Of a DNA stretch of 50,436 bases, positions 33,970-41,367 are shown piece by piece. The position numbers and the translations under genes were made by a program. Each line of letters starts with the position of its first letter. Positions within the stretch are counted from its first letter, which is position 1. This DNA comes from Methanobrevibacter sp. (lineage in GTDB: Archaea > Methanobacteriota > Methanobacteria > Methanobacteriales > Methanobacteriaceae). The stretch lies in contig JADLKP010000002.1 in the NCBI GenBank assembly GCA_016838945.1, positions 1 to 50,436 on the forward strand, given 5' to 3'. The notes beneath the pieces were generated by a model that was given only the letters and a program-made list of their open reading frames with translations, ran no database searches and was not told where the DNA came from.

Positions 33970-34299
33970 TCATTCCTCCCAGTATGTTTTGAACTTTTTT
34001 ATCTGTTTCAATGTTTCCTTATAGTCTCCATTGAATTGGATTCCTCTATCGTCAACATAACATGTGGCTGGTGGCTTGAAGCTTGTGACATCCGCCACAT
34101 ATTGCCATAGATCATACTCGTTCAGCCATCTTATGATATGTGAATACCTTCTAGCTGACAATATTATTACAGTGTATTTTTTATTCAGTTCCTGTAGGAA
34201 TTCCTTTGCACCATCCCTTGGTGTGCCTAGGTTGTCCCCATCGTATCCATGGTAGTTGTTGAGTACTCCGTCGAAGTCTATGCATATTGTCGGTTTCAT
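33970..34299 (-). CDS. HAD-like hydrolase/nucleotidase
   Basis: A 109-aa minimal HAD-fold protein. Motif I is ICIDFDGVLNNYHG (Asp8 and Asp10). Motif II is in VIILSARRYSH. Motif III/IV is in FKPPATCYVDDRGIQFNGD with the acidic pair. Compact phage HAD proteins include nucleotidases and polynucleotide phosphatases. It overlaps the Cys-rich gene by 4 bp. Confidence 0.8.
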   Translation of the reverse strand: MKPTICIDFDGVLNNYHGYDGDNLGTPRDGAKEFLQELNKKYTVIILSARRYSHIIRWLNEYDLWQYVADVTSFKPPATCYVDDRGIQFNGDYKETLKQIKKFKTYWEE

Positions 34300-34478
34300 T
34301 TTTTAGCCTCCCAGTATTCGCATTTGGTCATATGGCCGTTCCTTTCTCCGAGGGAATGTTCTTTGTAACGGCCTAATTCGCAATCGGTTACATCCTCTCC
34401 CTCAAATGTGTATCCGTATTCAATGAAGTTTTTGCATTCGAGACATGATACAAAGCTGATGATTTTCTCTTCAGTCAT
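34296..34478 (-). CDS. Small Cys-rich protein
   Basis: A 60-aa protein with CLECKNFIEYGYTFEGEDVTDCELG and CEYWEAKK, four Cys suited to one zinc site. A related pattern (CELCEHANYTSHFCYTEG...DMCCLKGHK) occurs in the 176-aa protein at 35594-36124, so this may be a stand-alone copy of that domain. Confidence 0.6.
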   Translation of the reverse strand: MTEEKIISFVSCLECKNFIEYGYTFEGEDVTDCELGRYKEHSLGERNGHMTKCEYWEAKK

Positions 34479-34873
34479 TATACCTCACCATCAATTACTC
34501 TTTCTAAAAAATCTATTTTATCAATTAATTTATTATTTTCCTTTCGCAACTGCTCATTTTCCTCAACAAGTCTATTCAACAAGTTAATAACCAATACAAC
34601 ATCATTCCCATCTTGAAGATAATAAGTCATATTATCAACATTATTATTGATTATATGATAATCATCACCTAATACACAAGTAAATTTTTTCTCACTCATT
34701 CCTAACTTATCTTGCAAATCAATAATCTGATAATGCAACTGCTCATTCTTTTCTTGCAATTCATTCAAACATTCTACTACTTCAAGGAAAGTCATCGGTT
34801 CTCCCTTATCAAAATAGATTACTCTGTTCACATTTTCATCATAATCAACACTAAATCGTTTACTCATCATCAC
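34478..34873 (-). CDS. Coiled-coil early protein, LNEL-type paralogue
   Basis: A 131-aa protein with two similar units. Residues 1-55 read a strand-rich head followed by FLEVVECLNELQEKNEQLHYQI; residues 62-115 repeat this as DVVLVINLLNRLVEENEQLRKEN. The same head plus 'LNEL..EN' coil recurs in the three genes downstream in the list (34860, 35176, 35594). Probable structural or regulatory oligomerisation; function unknown. Confidence 0.6.
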   Translation of the reverse strand: MMMSKRFSVDYDENVNRVIYFDKGEPMTFLEVVECLNELQEKNEQLHYQIIDLQDKLGMSEKKFTCVLGDDYHIINNNVDNMTYYLQDGNDVVLVINLLNRLVEENEQLRKENNKLIDKIDFLERVIDGEV

Positions 34874-35174
34874 AACCCCTTACAAATCGCTCTATTTCTT
34901 TAATGTCTTTTTCCTTGAATATTTTATCCAATTTATCCATATCTTCACCAATATGACTTGAATATTCATTAATAACAGTTTCTTCAGATTGATATAGTAA
35001 ATCTAATAAAATATTGATAGTGTCTTGTTGCTCATTCAACTTATCAACAATCTCATCCAAATCTTCATAACTGTAAGTTTCTTTTGTATCAGTTATCACT
35101 TTTGCAATCCTACTTACATCTGTATCACAATCAGTTATTTCAACTGTTTCAAAAATATATCGTTTCTCATCCAT
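34860..35174 (-). CDS. Coiled-coil early protein, LNEL-type paralogue
   Basis: A 104-aa acidic helical protein (MDEKRYIFETVEITDCDTDV ... YEDLDEIVDKLNEQQDTINILLDLLYQSEETV). Same head-plus-coil layout as its neighbours. It overlaps the next gene by 14 bp. Confidence 0.6.
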   Translation of the reverse strand: MDEKRYIFETVEITDCDTDVSRIAKVITDTKETYSYEDLDEIVDKLNEQQDTINILLDLLYQSEETVINEYSSHIGEDMDKLDKIFKEKDIKEIERFVRGCDDE

Positions 35175-35175
35175 A

Positions 35176-35601
35176 CTAATCCCCTTCCTCTTTAAGATAC
35201 ATATTAATCAATTTCACAATATCCTCTTCACTCCCATAGTATAAAGTTTCATATGCTAACCCTTGTCCGCCTAACCAGTCGCAAAAATCAAAGATTATCT
35301 TAAACTTACTCTTATTGAGATTCCTTAATTGTCCTTTCTGCCTAATCACTTTGCTTTCCAAATTGCTTATCAATTCCTTCTTATTCTTCATATCTTTCTT
35401 TAAGCTTTTATTTTCAAGCATTGTTTCCAAATATTTTCTTTCAAACTTGTCTTTATGGATTTTGAGATAATTGTTCTCAATATCCAATTCGTTTAATTTG
35501 CTTTCTACATCTGTCCAAGACATATGATTTCCTTCAGGATCATTAATATAAATAGACCCAAATTCAGAAATAGTGTCAATATGATATCTTCCCTTACTCA
35601 T
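35176..35601 (-). CDS. Coiled-coil early protein, LNEL-type paralogue
   Basis: A 141-aa protein (MSKGRYHIDTISEFGSIYIN) with WTDVESKLNELDIENNYLKI followed by a long basic coiled coil (about 50-100) and a C-terminal acidic segment (EEDIVKLINMYLKEEGD). Overlaps the upstream gene by 8 bp. Confidence 0.6.
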   Translation of the reverse strand: MSKGRYHIDTISEFGSIYINDPEGNHMSWTDVESKLNELDIENNYLKIHKDKFERKYLETMLENKSLKKDMKNKKELISNLESKVIRQKGQLRNLNKSKFKIIFDFCDWLGGQGLAYETLYYGSEEDIVKLINMYLKEEGD

Positions 35602-36124
35602 CTATATCACCATTATGCTCGCATTTCAATTCATTAAAACCATTATCCCTATTCAAAACATAAATAAGACTACGAATATCAGAGGGCTTATGCAAATCAA
35701 ACAACTGACTTTCATCTCCGTATTGGATATAAAAATCATTAACAATCTTCAAAAAAGGTTTTTCACTCATATCATCTCTTATTTTGAAGTCAGCACATTC
35801 GCCAACTTCTTCAAATTCATAAATTCCTCCCTTGCTTTTATGTCCTTTCAAGCAGCACATATCATATTCATAAACACCTTCCGTATAACAAAAATGAGAA
35901 GTGTAATTAGCATGTTCGCAGAGTTCACATAATTCCACATGATAAAAATTACTCAAGATCATTATCAGATTTTCATTTTTAACATATAACTCATTCAACA
36001 AATTAACAGCAGTTTCAAATATTCCCTCATCCTCAATAGGGTATGCGTCCCCAGTCTCTGCATCAACTATTGAATAAGGCACTATTTCAGTATCAAGATA
36101 AAACTTAACAAATGATTCACTCAT
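35594..36124 (-). CDS. Early protein with LNEL-type head and Cys-rich domain
   Basis: A 176-aa protein. The head (1-60) ends in ETAVNLLNELYVKNENLIMIL, the family pattern of the three preceding paralogues. Residues 65-105 contain a Cys/His cluster (CELCEHANYTSHFCYTEG ... CCLKGHK). It thus joins two modules that also occur separately in this operon (34296-34478 and 34478-35601). Function unknown. Confidence 0.6.
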   Translation of the reverse strand: MSESFVKFYLDTEIVPYSIVDAETGDAYPIEDEGIFETAVNLLNELYVKNENLIMILSNFYHVELCELCEHANYTSHFCYTEGVYEYDMCCLKGHKSKGGIYEFEEVGECADFKIRDDMSEKPFLKIVNDFYIQYGDESQLFDLHKPSDIRSLIYVLNRDNGFNELKCEHNGDIDE

Positions 36125-36390
36125 ACTTTCACATTCCCTATATATTTGAACAGTCTCCCATCCTTGAGCAATATGTACCCTTCAACATCATTGCCATGTC
36201 CGCAACAGGCAGAATGTATCATTTCACAATCCTTCAATCCTTGAAGGCAGTGATCGACATCATCAACTGGATATTCCTTGCATTTCACACAAGGCTTAGC
36301 CAAGTCATCAGACCCATCAGACCATTTCCATTTTTTATCTTTCGTATCATAATATACTTCATTTCCACGAATGGACATTTTAGCAGTCAT
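36121..36390 (-). CDS. Small Cys/His-rich protein
   Basis: An 89-aa protein (MTAKMSIRGNEVYYDTKDKK) with CVKCKEYPVDDVDHC, CEMIHSACCGHGNDVEGYILL. The Cys/His spacing could bind one or two zinc ions. It overlaps the 176-aa gene by 4 bp. Confidence 0.55.
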   Translation of the reverse strand: MTAKMSIRGNEVYYDTKDKKWKWSDGSDDLAKPCVKCKEYPVDDVDHCLQGLKDCEMIHSACCGHGNDVEGYILLKDGRLFKYIGNVKV

Positions 36391-36391
36391 T

Positions 36392-36679
36392 CTATATCAC
36401 ACCCATACGCTTAGCAAACTTCCTCAAATCCTCATGCCCACCAACAACATCCTTCAAACCAACCTCAAACTTTAAGCATCTTCTGCGGAAATGATGAAGA
36501 GAAATCTTCATATTATCATTCCTGCTCTTTTCAATCCTCAAATCCTCACGTACAAAATCAGCTTCATTCAACAACAAGACGATCCGTTCATTGCTAATCA
36601 CTAAACCATTTTCACAGATTCTGCCATCATCATTAATGGCAAATACCTTATCTCTCATATTATCATCAATCCTCTTCAT
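36392..36679 (-). CDS. Small early protein
   Basis: A 95-aa protein starting MKRIDDNMRDKVFAIND after GTGATT; two codons further upstream is another ATG. It has a beta-hairpin head (FAINDDGRICENGLVIS) followed by helices with RIVLLLNEADFVREDLRIEKS, a distant echo of the LNEL family. Function unknown. Confidence 0.55.
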   Translation of the reverse strand: MKRIDDNMRDKVFAINDDGRICENGLVISNERIVLLLNEADFVREDLRIEKSRNDNMKISLHHFRRRCLKFEVGLKDVVGGHEDLRKFAKRMGVI

Positions 36680-37109
36680 AATCACATTCCAGTATTTGAG
36701 CGGTTTCCAATTCCTTAATTATCCAATCTGGAACTTGGCCTTTAAGGGAATCGACAATACGATTAAAAGCATTGACCCTGGCCTGTATTTCCCTCGCATT
36801 CTTAAACCTTAACATCTTATGCCTTTGGCATTCATTGTAAAGTTCCTGGTATTCCTTTTCTCGCTTTTCATTTATTTCAGCTTGAGCATCAATAACACGG
36901 TCTTGTCTGTTTAAAGCTTCCACAACTTCTGTCCCATCCATGCTGTTTTCAAGCAAGTATTCTCTCCAGTCATCCTTTGCGTGTTCCTCTTGGAATTCCT
37001 CTCCTTCATAATCCTTGAGGAAATCCTCATAGGTTTTGTTGAGTTTTTGTGTGTCTGTTATGTAGTAGATCTCATCCATATCTACACTTTGGTATCTTTC
37101 GTTTTCCAT
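36666..37109 (-). CDS. Coiled-coil early protein
   Basis: A 147-aa highly charged helical protein (MENERYQSVDMDEIYYITDT). The ATG at 37109 follows AGGAGG; a longer frame from 37136 would lie upstream of that site. Residues 65-125 are coiled coil (EINEKREKEYQELYNECQRHKML). No family recognised. Confidence 0.6.
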   Translation of the reverse strand: MENERYQSVDMDEIYYITDTQKLNKTYEDFLKDYEGEEFQEEHAKDDWREYLLENSMDGTEVVEALNRQDRVIDAQAEINEKREKEYQELYNECQRHKMLRFKNAREIQARVNAFNRIVDSLKGQVPDWIIKELETAQILECDYEED

Positions 37110-37113
37110 TAAC

Positions 37114-37344
37114 CTAATCCTCCTCTGGTATTTCATTATTGATTTCTAAACGATTTAGAATACGAACTTTCATATCATCCTGAACAATTTCCATGCCTAA
37201 AGGGTAAACTCCAACATCTTCATAGTCTTCTTGAATCAGATTCCCTAGACTTTTACTGTGATCGTGAATGTGTTCATAAATGTCACACCCATTTTCTGAA
37301 GGAATCCTTAAGATTACAGCAAACAAAACATCATAACAATTCAT
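37114..37344 (-). CDS. Small hypothetical protein
   Basis: A 76-aa protein (MNCYDVLFAVILRIPSENGC) that ends just before the ribosome site of the 147-aa gene. Mixed alpha/beta composition, no motif. Real by tight packing in the operon. Confidence 0.55.
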   Translation of the reverse strand: MNCYDVLFAVILRIPSENGCDIYEHIHDHSKSLGNLIQEDYEDVGVYPLGMEIVQDDMKVRILNRLEINNEIPEED

Positions 37345-37364
37345 TTAAATTTCACCTCTTCAAT

Positions 37365-37658
37365 TTATAATCTCATTTGCTTCTTTTCATCAGACACTCG
37401 ACTTTGCAGAGTGTCAATATCATCACTTAAACGCCTTATATCTCTTCTGAAATCAGACAAACGGAAATCAAGAACATCATCCACATAATCCTCCATGATC
37501 TTTTTCAACCTTTTATTAGTGCCCTTATCTATACTTCTGCTCAGCTCTTTCAAATCTTTCACATCATCGATTAGCTCATCAAGCTTAGCATTCATATTAT
37601 CTATCTTTTCCTCTAATTTTTCAACATCATTAATACAGTAACAACCATCATCACACAT
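37365..37658 (-). CDS. Coiled-coil protein
   Basis: A 97-aa protein with Cys-rich N-terminus (MCDDGCYCINDVEK) and continuous heptads (EKIDNMNAKLDELIDDVKDLKEL; RRDIRRLSDDIDTLQSRV). Probably an oligomerising small phage protein. Starts after AGGAGG. Confidence 0.6.
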   Translation of the reverse strand: MCDDGCYCINDVEKLEEKIDNMNAKLDELIDDVKDLKELSRSIDKGTNKRLKKIMEDYVDDVLDFRLSDFRRDIRRLSDDIDTLQSRVSDEKKQMRL

Positions 37659-37679
37659 AGTACCATATCCTCCTTTTTT

Positions 37680-37895
37680 CTACCATTCTAATAAACTAGT
37701 CTGTCTTTCATTACTAACATGCAAATCAGTTTCTTCAACACGTATAACATTATGCGAAGCATTATCAACAATCTCCACATAACCCATCTCACAATTATAG
37801 CAAATATAACCCCTACGTGATACAGGTTCTTCAGGAGAGCAATGGGCAAACATTTGCCTAATATGCTTTTTACACTTTGGACAAACCTTCATCAT
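37680..37895 (-). CDS. Zinc-ribbon small protein
   Basis: A 71-aa protein with CPKCKKHIRQMFAHCSPEE and YICYNCEMGYVEIVD, a CxxC...CxxC ribbon suited to zinc and nucleic-acid binding. Function unknown. Confidence 0.65.
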   Translation of the reverse strand: MMKVCPKCKKHIRQMFAHCSPEEPVSRRGYICYNCEMGYVEIVDNASHNVIRVEETDLHVSNERQTSLLEW

Positions 37896-37955
37896 TAAGC
37901 CTTCCTTAAATAATAATGACTATATGAATACTTTTCTTTGATTATGAAATCATTT

Positions 37956-38126
37956 TCAATCAAGGCTTTTAGTGACGATTTCCCTCACTTCAGGGTCCAA
38001 ATCCTTTAGTCCGGACTGAATCCTTTCGTCAAATGTCTTGTTGTCATCAGGATTGTTCTCATCCCAGCAGCTGACAATGAAATCAGTTGCTTTATTTACA
38101 TTTTCCTTGAATTTTTCACTACCCAT
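37956..38126 (-). CDS. Small helical protein
   Basis: A 56-aa protein starting MGSEKFKENVNKATDFIVSC; the ATG at 38126 follows GGAGGAATT and is preferred over the 38159 start. Acidic, no motif. Confidence 0.55.
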   Translation of the reverse strand: MGSEKFKENVNKATDFIVSCWDENNPDDNKTFDERIQSGLKDLDPEVREIVTKSLD

Positions 38127-38158
38127 CTCAATTCCTCCATTTAATACAATCCAAATCA

Positions 38159-38383
38159 TTAAATATACACATTCAATATTTTCTTCCTGAACTCCCTAGC
38201 AAAAATTTTACAATGCCAATGTTTCCTACCATGAAAATCATAGATCTTACCATTTATCATAGTAACCCTAACAAGAGAATTGCCTTCTTCTGTCCTATAT
38301 ATTCCACAGCTAAGGACTTTGCTCCTTATCCTAAAGAACCTATCATATAGGTATTCTCGGCCTTTCTTGGTAGTGATACTCAT
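38159..38383 (-). CDS. Small basic hypothetical protein
   Basis: A 74-aa basic protein (MSITTKKGREYLYDRFFRIRS) with beta-strands around LVRVTMINGKIYDFHGRKHWHC. Could bind nucleic acid through charge. Overlaps the 34-aa gene at ATGA. Confidence 0.55.
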   Translation of the reverse strand: MSITTKKGREYLYDRFFRIRSKVLSCGIYRTEEGNSLVRVTMINGKIYDFHGRKHWHCKIFAREFRKKILNVYI

Positions 38384-38484
38384 TCCTCATCACTCCTGAA
38401 GATACAGTTTTCATAACTTAGAATATCATCAAACAAGTCACAATAATCATCAGTTTTATGTTTGCAATCCTCGAAAAAACTCAT
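38380..38484 (-). CDS. 34-residue Cys-containing peptide
   Basis: MSFFEDCKHKTDDYCDLFDD and a further Cys near the end (ENCIF). Start and stop both overlap neighbours in the ATGA style, the strongest argument that it is translated. Confidence 0.5.
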   Translation of the reverse strand: MSFFEDCKHKTDDYCDLFDDILSYENCIFRSDEE

Positions 38485-38639
38485 ATGTACTCACCTATCC
38501 TTTTGAACCTGACTTCATAATCATATGGCAGAATATCTAACCCTATGAGAACATCCTCCAGTTCCTCGGATATGGCCTTATGGTCATCACCAGGAACACA
38601 TTTAACATGTATCATAACATTAAAGCAATTGGTTTTCAT
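38481..38639 (-). CDS. 52-residue hypothetical protein
   Basis: MKTNCFNVMIHVKCVPGDDH followed by a helix (KAISEELEDVLIGL). The beta-alpha-beta pattern suggests a tiny ferredoxin-like fold. Its start overlaps the HNH gene's stop and its stop overlaps the next gene's start. Confidence 0.5.
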   Translation of the reverse strand: MKTNCFNVMIHVKCVPGDDHKAISEELEDVLIGLDILPYDYEVRFKRIGEYI

Positions 38640-39043
38640 AATTCATTCCACCTTAAACCTCTTCTGTCAATGTAATGAAAAACACTACTGACATTGCTGT
38701 AGCCTAATTCATCTGCAATTGCTTGCATAGTCATTCCCTTATTCTTTTCAGCTGAAAGGAATGTTACTCCTCCTGCCTTGTCGATGCGGCCATTACCCCA
38801 ATTGGGATTATTGATCATGTTGAAATGCAATTTATGATGGTTGCTCTTTGAGAGCAATATCATATTGCTTGGGTCATTATTGGTTTTGTCATTGTCCAAA
38901 TGGTGAATGTGGAATCCTTCTGGTATTGGTCCAAAATGTTCCTCATACACTAACCTATGCAATAATTTGCCCTGGTGGATTCCAGAGCTTACTTGATAGT
39001 ACCCATCCTTTCTTTTGTATGCATTACCGAATTTAGTTTCCAT
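38636..39043 (-). CDS. HNH endonuclease, homing type
   Basis: A 135-aa nuclease. N-terminal NUMOD-like strands (KRKDGYYQVSSGIHQGKLLHRLVYEEHFGPIPEGFHIHHLDNDKTNN) carry the HNH core with HIHHLD and N, then SKSNHHKLHFNM. The C-terminal part (NKGMTMQAIADELGYSNVSSVFHYIDRRGL) is a small helix-turn-helix for DNA recognition. Free-standing HNH genes of this type are mobile in phages. It lies just downstream of another HNH-bearing gene, see 39061. Confidence 0.85.
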   Translation of the reverse strand: METKFGNAYKRKDGYYQVSSGIHQGKLLHRLVYEEHFGPIPEGFHIHHLDNDKTNNDPSNMILLSKSNHHKLHFNMINNPNWGNGRIDKAGGVTFLSAEKNKGMTMQAIADELGYSNVSSVFHYIDRRGLRWNEL

Positions 39044-39060
39044 CTTTAAACAACCCCTGA

Positions 39061-40086
39061 TTATCTATTCCCAAATCGTTTAATAAACTTTGCAAATTTA
39101 GCAGCATTAATCTCCCTAATCCCATATACGCTATGATACTTATCATGACAAAATTGACATAATACTATACCATTGCCAACATCATAAGCTAGTTCAGGAT
39201 ACTGTTCATAACCAAATATATGGTGTGCATGCAGCCTCTTATCCAATCCACAGCATTGGCAAACCTTATCTCTCCTTAACACTTGATTTCTCCAATTAGT
39301 GTATTCTGCAGACTTTCTTGAAACCAAATCCTCAACAGACTCAATGTCAAGATCATCATCAAGGTATTCAATATGATTAACCAACAAATATTTATCAAAT
39401 TCCCCTTTACTGTCATTGGTTACCTTTAGGATTCCTGTTAACCTGACATTATCATTAACTAATAATTTGTTCACAATATCATCCCCAAGGATTACAGGAA
39501 GATAGACCCTCACGTCTCTCTCACTCAAATCCTTTTTAAAATTAGTTAAAACACATTTTTGGAAATCCACATAAGAAGATTCATCTCTCAAGAATCTGAA
39601 AGCTCGGCCTCCACATTCATTACAGATAGAAGGTTCTTGAATATGTTCTCCTGGAGTCTGTGCCATTTTATGCAATCTCATACAACTTGCGCACTCAAAA
39701 ACCGCTTCCTTTACCTTTGGATGGGTTTTAGCTACAGATTTGATAACTCCTTCAACTGAAATTAAATTATTTATATGTCTGCTGCTTGTATCAAGCAATG
39801 AAATGTTATTGTCAATATCCTTAAACCTGATGTTCAATTCAACTTCTTCCATTGAAGGATTGATATTTTTAATGGCTCTTTGTGCAGCTGCAATAACCTC
39901 TTCTGGTTTCCATATTAGTAATTCAACCAAATCAGGGTCAAACTTCTCCAGGTCTTCATAATTGACTGTAAGTGATCTTTCATCAGGATATTTTTTTAAA
40001 ATTTCAAATACATCATCCTTGTAAATTATAGAGAAGAATTCTTCAAATTTGGCAAGTGTTGTTTTTGTTTTGAAATCATCATCCAT
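39061..40086 (-). CDS. MCM N-terminal DNA-binding domain fused to HNH nuclease, AAA+ domain absent
   Basis: A 341-aa fusion. The ATG at 40086 follows GGAGGATTTAAA; a longer frame to 40215 lies upstream of the promoter. Residues 1-100 resemble MCM subdomain A (LAKFEEFFSIIYKDDVF; DPDLVELLIWKPEEV). Residues 100-245 are the MCM OB fold (INNLISVEGVIKSVAKTHPKVKEAVFECASC) with zinc Cys132, 135, 155, 158 (CASC, CNECGG). No Walker A, Walker B or arginine finger follows; residues 262-322 are instead an HNH domain (RRDKVCQCCGLDKRLHAHHI ... CQFCHDKYHSVYG; Cys276/279, His288/289, Cys310/313, His318). The product could bind forked or origin DNA and nick it, or interfere with host MCM. Both roles are inferences. 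Confidence 0.85.
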   Translation of the reverse strand: MDDDFKTKTTLAKFEEFFSIIYKDDVFEILKKYPDERSLTVNYEDLEKFDPDLVELLIWKPEEVIAAAQRAIKNINPSMEEVELNIRFKDIDNNISLLDTSSRHINNLISVEGVIKSVAKTHPKVKEAVFECASCMRLHKMAQTPGEHIQEPSICNECGGRAFRFLRDESSYVDFQKCVLTNFKKDLSERDVRVYLPVILGDDIVNKLLVNDNVRLTGILKVTNDSKGEFDKYLLVNHIEYLDDDLDIESVEDLVSRKSAEYTNWRNQVLRRDKVCQCCGLDKRLHAHHIFGYEQYPELAYDVGNGIVLCQFCHDKYHSVYGIREINAAKFAKFIKRFGNR

Positions 40087-40260
40087 TTTAAATCCTCCAT
40101 AATATAATAATAATAAAAAAATATTTTTTAATAATAATATAATATAATAAAATTTTTTTAACGAAGATATATAGTAAGGAATACACACTAGTGTGTATAG
40201 TGTGTATAAATACACACTCCTATTCCTATGTCTTCGCAGAAATTTTTTACACTTGAAACA
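40087..40260 (-). promoter_or_regulatory. Promoter and four-half-site operator of the MCM-HNH operon
   Basis: Two adjoining palindromes built from one 9-mer. ATACACACT (40181-40189) and AGTGTGTAT (40190-40198) abut; AGTGTGTAT (40199-40207) and ATACACACT (40210-40218) are separated by AA. A minus-strand TATA-like ACTATATATCTT (about 40163-40174) lies next to it. A bound dimer pair would cover the upstream side of the promoter. The two ribbon-helix-helix-like proteins encoded directly upstream (40261-40953) are obvious candidates to bind. Confidence 0.7.
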
Positions 40261-40710
40261 CTACCTCAATGAACTTCCATTACTTAATCTACCTTCCTTA
40301 GCAGATTCAAAAGCTTTAACGATAGTGAAATCAGAATCAATACATTTTTTCTTTAGGTCTGCGAATGTCACATCATCATAATTTCCTACAACATTACGAA
40401 TCTGATTCTCTCCAACTTTACCATGTATATCCTGAATTCTAGTTAATGTGGAGAATGCTAGTTCTAAAGATTTATGATGATCAATACTTGCAGCTTTATC
40501 TTTCTCAAGCCTGCAAAGCTTACTATGCAAGAATGTTAAGTGAGATTCAACATCAGCAATTTCTTTTTTCACTTCTCCAATCTCATCACTTGCATTTAAT
40601 TCTTCAGATAAGGCCATGTTTAAAAAAGTAGATAAGGGCATTCCAAGTTTTGCTTCTGCCATTCTTACAAGATCTTCATCTAAGGTTACATTTTTTCTAA
40701 TCTTACTCAT
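40261..40710 (-). CDS. Ribbon-helix-helix-like DNA-binding protein with coiled coil
   Basis: A 149-aa protein. Residues 1-35 (MSKIRKNVTLDEDLVRMAEA, then KLGMPLSTFLNMALSEEL) show the strand-helix-helix pattern of CopG/Arc regulators. A coiled coil follows (EIGEVKKEIADVESHLTFLHSKLCRLEKD, about 41-70). It sits right beside the palindromic operator at 40181-40218 and so may autoregulate the early operon. Confidence 0.65.
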   Translation of the reverse strand: MSKIRKNVTLDEDLVRMAEAKLGMPLSTFLNMALSEELNASDEIGEVKKEIADVESHLTFLHSKLCRLEKDKAASIDHHKSLELAFSTLTRIQDIHGKVGENQIRNVVGNYDDVTFADLKKKCIDSDFTIVKAFESAKEGRLSNGSSLR

Positions 40711-40719
40711 GAGAACCCC

Positions 40720-40953
40720 CTAATCTGTCATTAGTACTTCTTCCAAAATTTTAATCTCGTGTTTGAGATTGTTTTCATTGTTTCTCAGGCTTTCTAACTT
40801 GATTCTCATCATGTCCCTTTCGATAGATTCCCTATCATTAGAGAACATAAAAACGAACCATTCTATCGCTTGTGCTGGATTATAGCCAGTTGCTAAAAGT
40901 TTTTCTTTGGTCTCTTTGTGTAACCTTGCAGAGACTATTTCTGTTTTACCCAT
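40720..40953 (-). CDS. Ribbon-helix-helix-like small protein
   Basis: A 77-aa protein (MGKTEIVSARLHKETKEKLL, then ATGYNPAQAIEWFVFMFSNDRESIERD). The N-terminal strand plus two helices resembles RHH repressors; the C-terminus is a helical tail. It overlaps the SWIM-type gene's stop and precedes the longer RHH-like gene, suggesting a regulator pair. Confidence 0.6.
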   Translation of the reverse strand: MGKTEIVSARLHKETKEKLLATGYNPAQAIEWFVFMFSNDRESIERDMMRIKLESLRNNENNLKHEIKILEEVLMTD

Positions 40954-41185
40954 CTACAGCACCCCCTAAAGCTGCTTTGATGTGCTTGCAGTGATGTTCA
41001 GTATCCCAAAGCTTTACACATCCATAAGGCCCTGATTGTTTCCTGAACTTGAAGTCAGGACAATCACATTTAACTGTCCCTTCCTCATGATCTACAGTCA
41101 CTAAGTATTCAGTGTGTTTCTCGTCATTGTAGACGAGCCAATCTGAGAATATTTCGCTTTGAAAAATTAGTGCAGAGGCGATTAT
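40946..41185 (-). CDS. SWIM zinc-finger protein, apparent ATA start
   Basis: A 79-aa frame whose C-terminal half is a clear SWIM motif: CDCPDFKFRKQSGPYGCV ... EHHCKHIKAAL (CxC then CxH). SWIM domains bind DNA or protein and are found in recombination proteins such as Sws1 partners. No ATG, GTG or TTG lies at the right place. A perfect GGAGGTGAT precedes TCT-ATA, and ATA overlaps the upstream stop as in other coupled genes here, so ATA 41185 is the best start. It is upstream of the RHH pair and downstream of the Sak4-like ATPase. Confidence 0.65.
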   Translation of the reverse strand: MIASALIFQSEIFSDWLVYNDEKHTEYLVTVDHEEGTVKCDCPDFKFRKQSGPYGCVKLWDTEHHCKHIKAALGGAVDG

Positions 41186-41367
41186 AGAATCACCTCCTCA
41201 TAGCATTCTCTTTCCCCATCATAGACAAGGATTAGTTTTTCTGCACCTGATAGGTGCTTGTAATCCTTGAGTATTCTTTCCCTTTCCTTTCGGTTATTGG
41301 TGTCTAGGAGCAAGGAGCCTGCGAGGAGAGTTCCGTCCTCTTTGACTCCTTTGTACTGCTTTCTCAT
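41182..41367 (-). CDS. Small basic protein coupled to the Sak4-like ATPase
   Basis: A 61-aa protein from ATG 41367 (MRKQYKGVKEDGTLLAGSLL), overlapping the ATPase stop (ATGA). A longer frame to 41406 has no better start. Residues 40-61 (GAEKLILVYDGERECYEEV) form a beta-turn-beta end. Function unknown; coupling suggests a recombination accessory. Confidence 0.55.
   Translation of the reverse strand: MRKQYKGVKEDGTLLAGSLLLDTNNRKERERILKDYKHLSGAEKLILVYDGERECYEEVIL

Noticed and set aside
39061..40215. Longer 384-residue form of the MCM-HNH protein with a hydrophobic N-terminus
   Set aside because: The additional 43 residues translate the promoter and operator region; GGAGG lies directly before ATG 40086.
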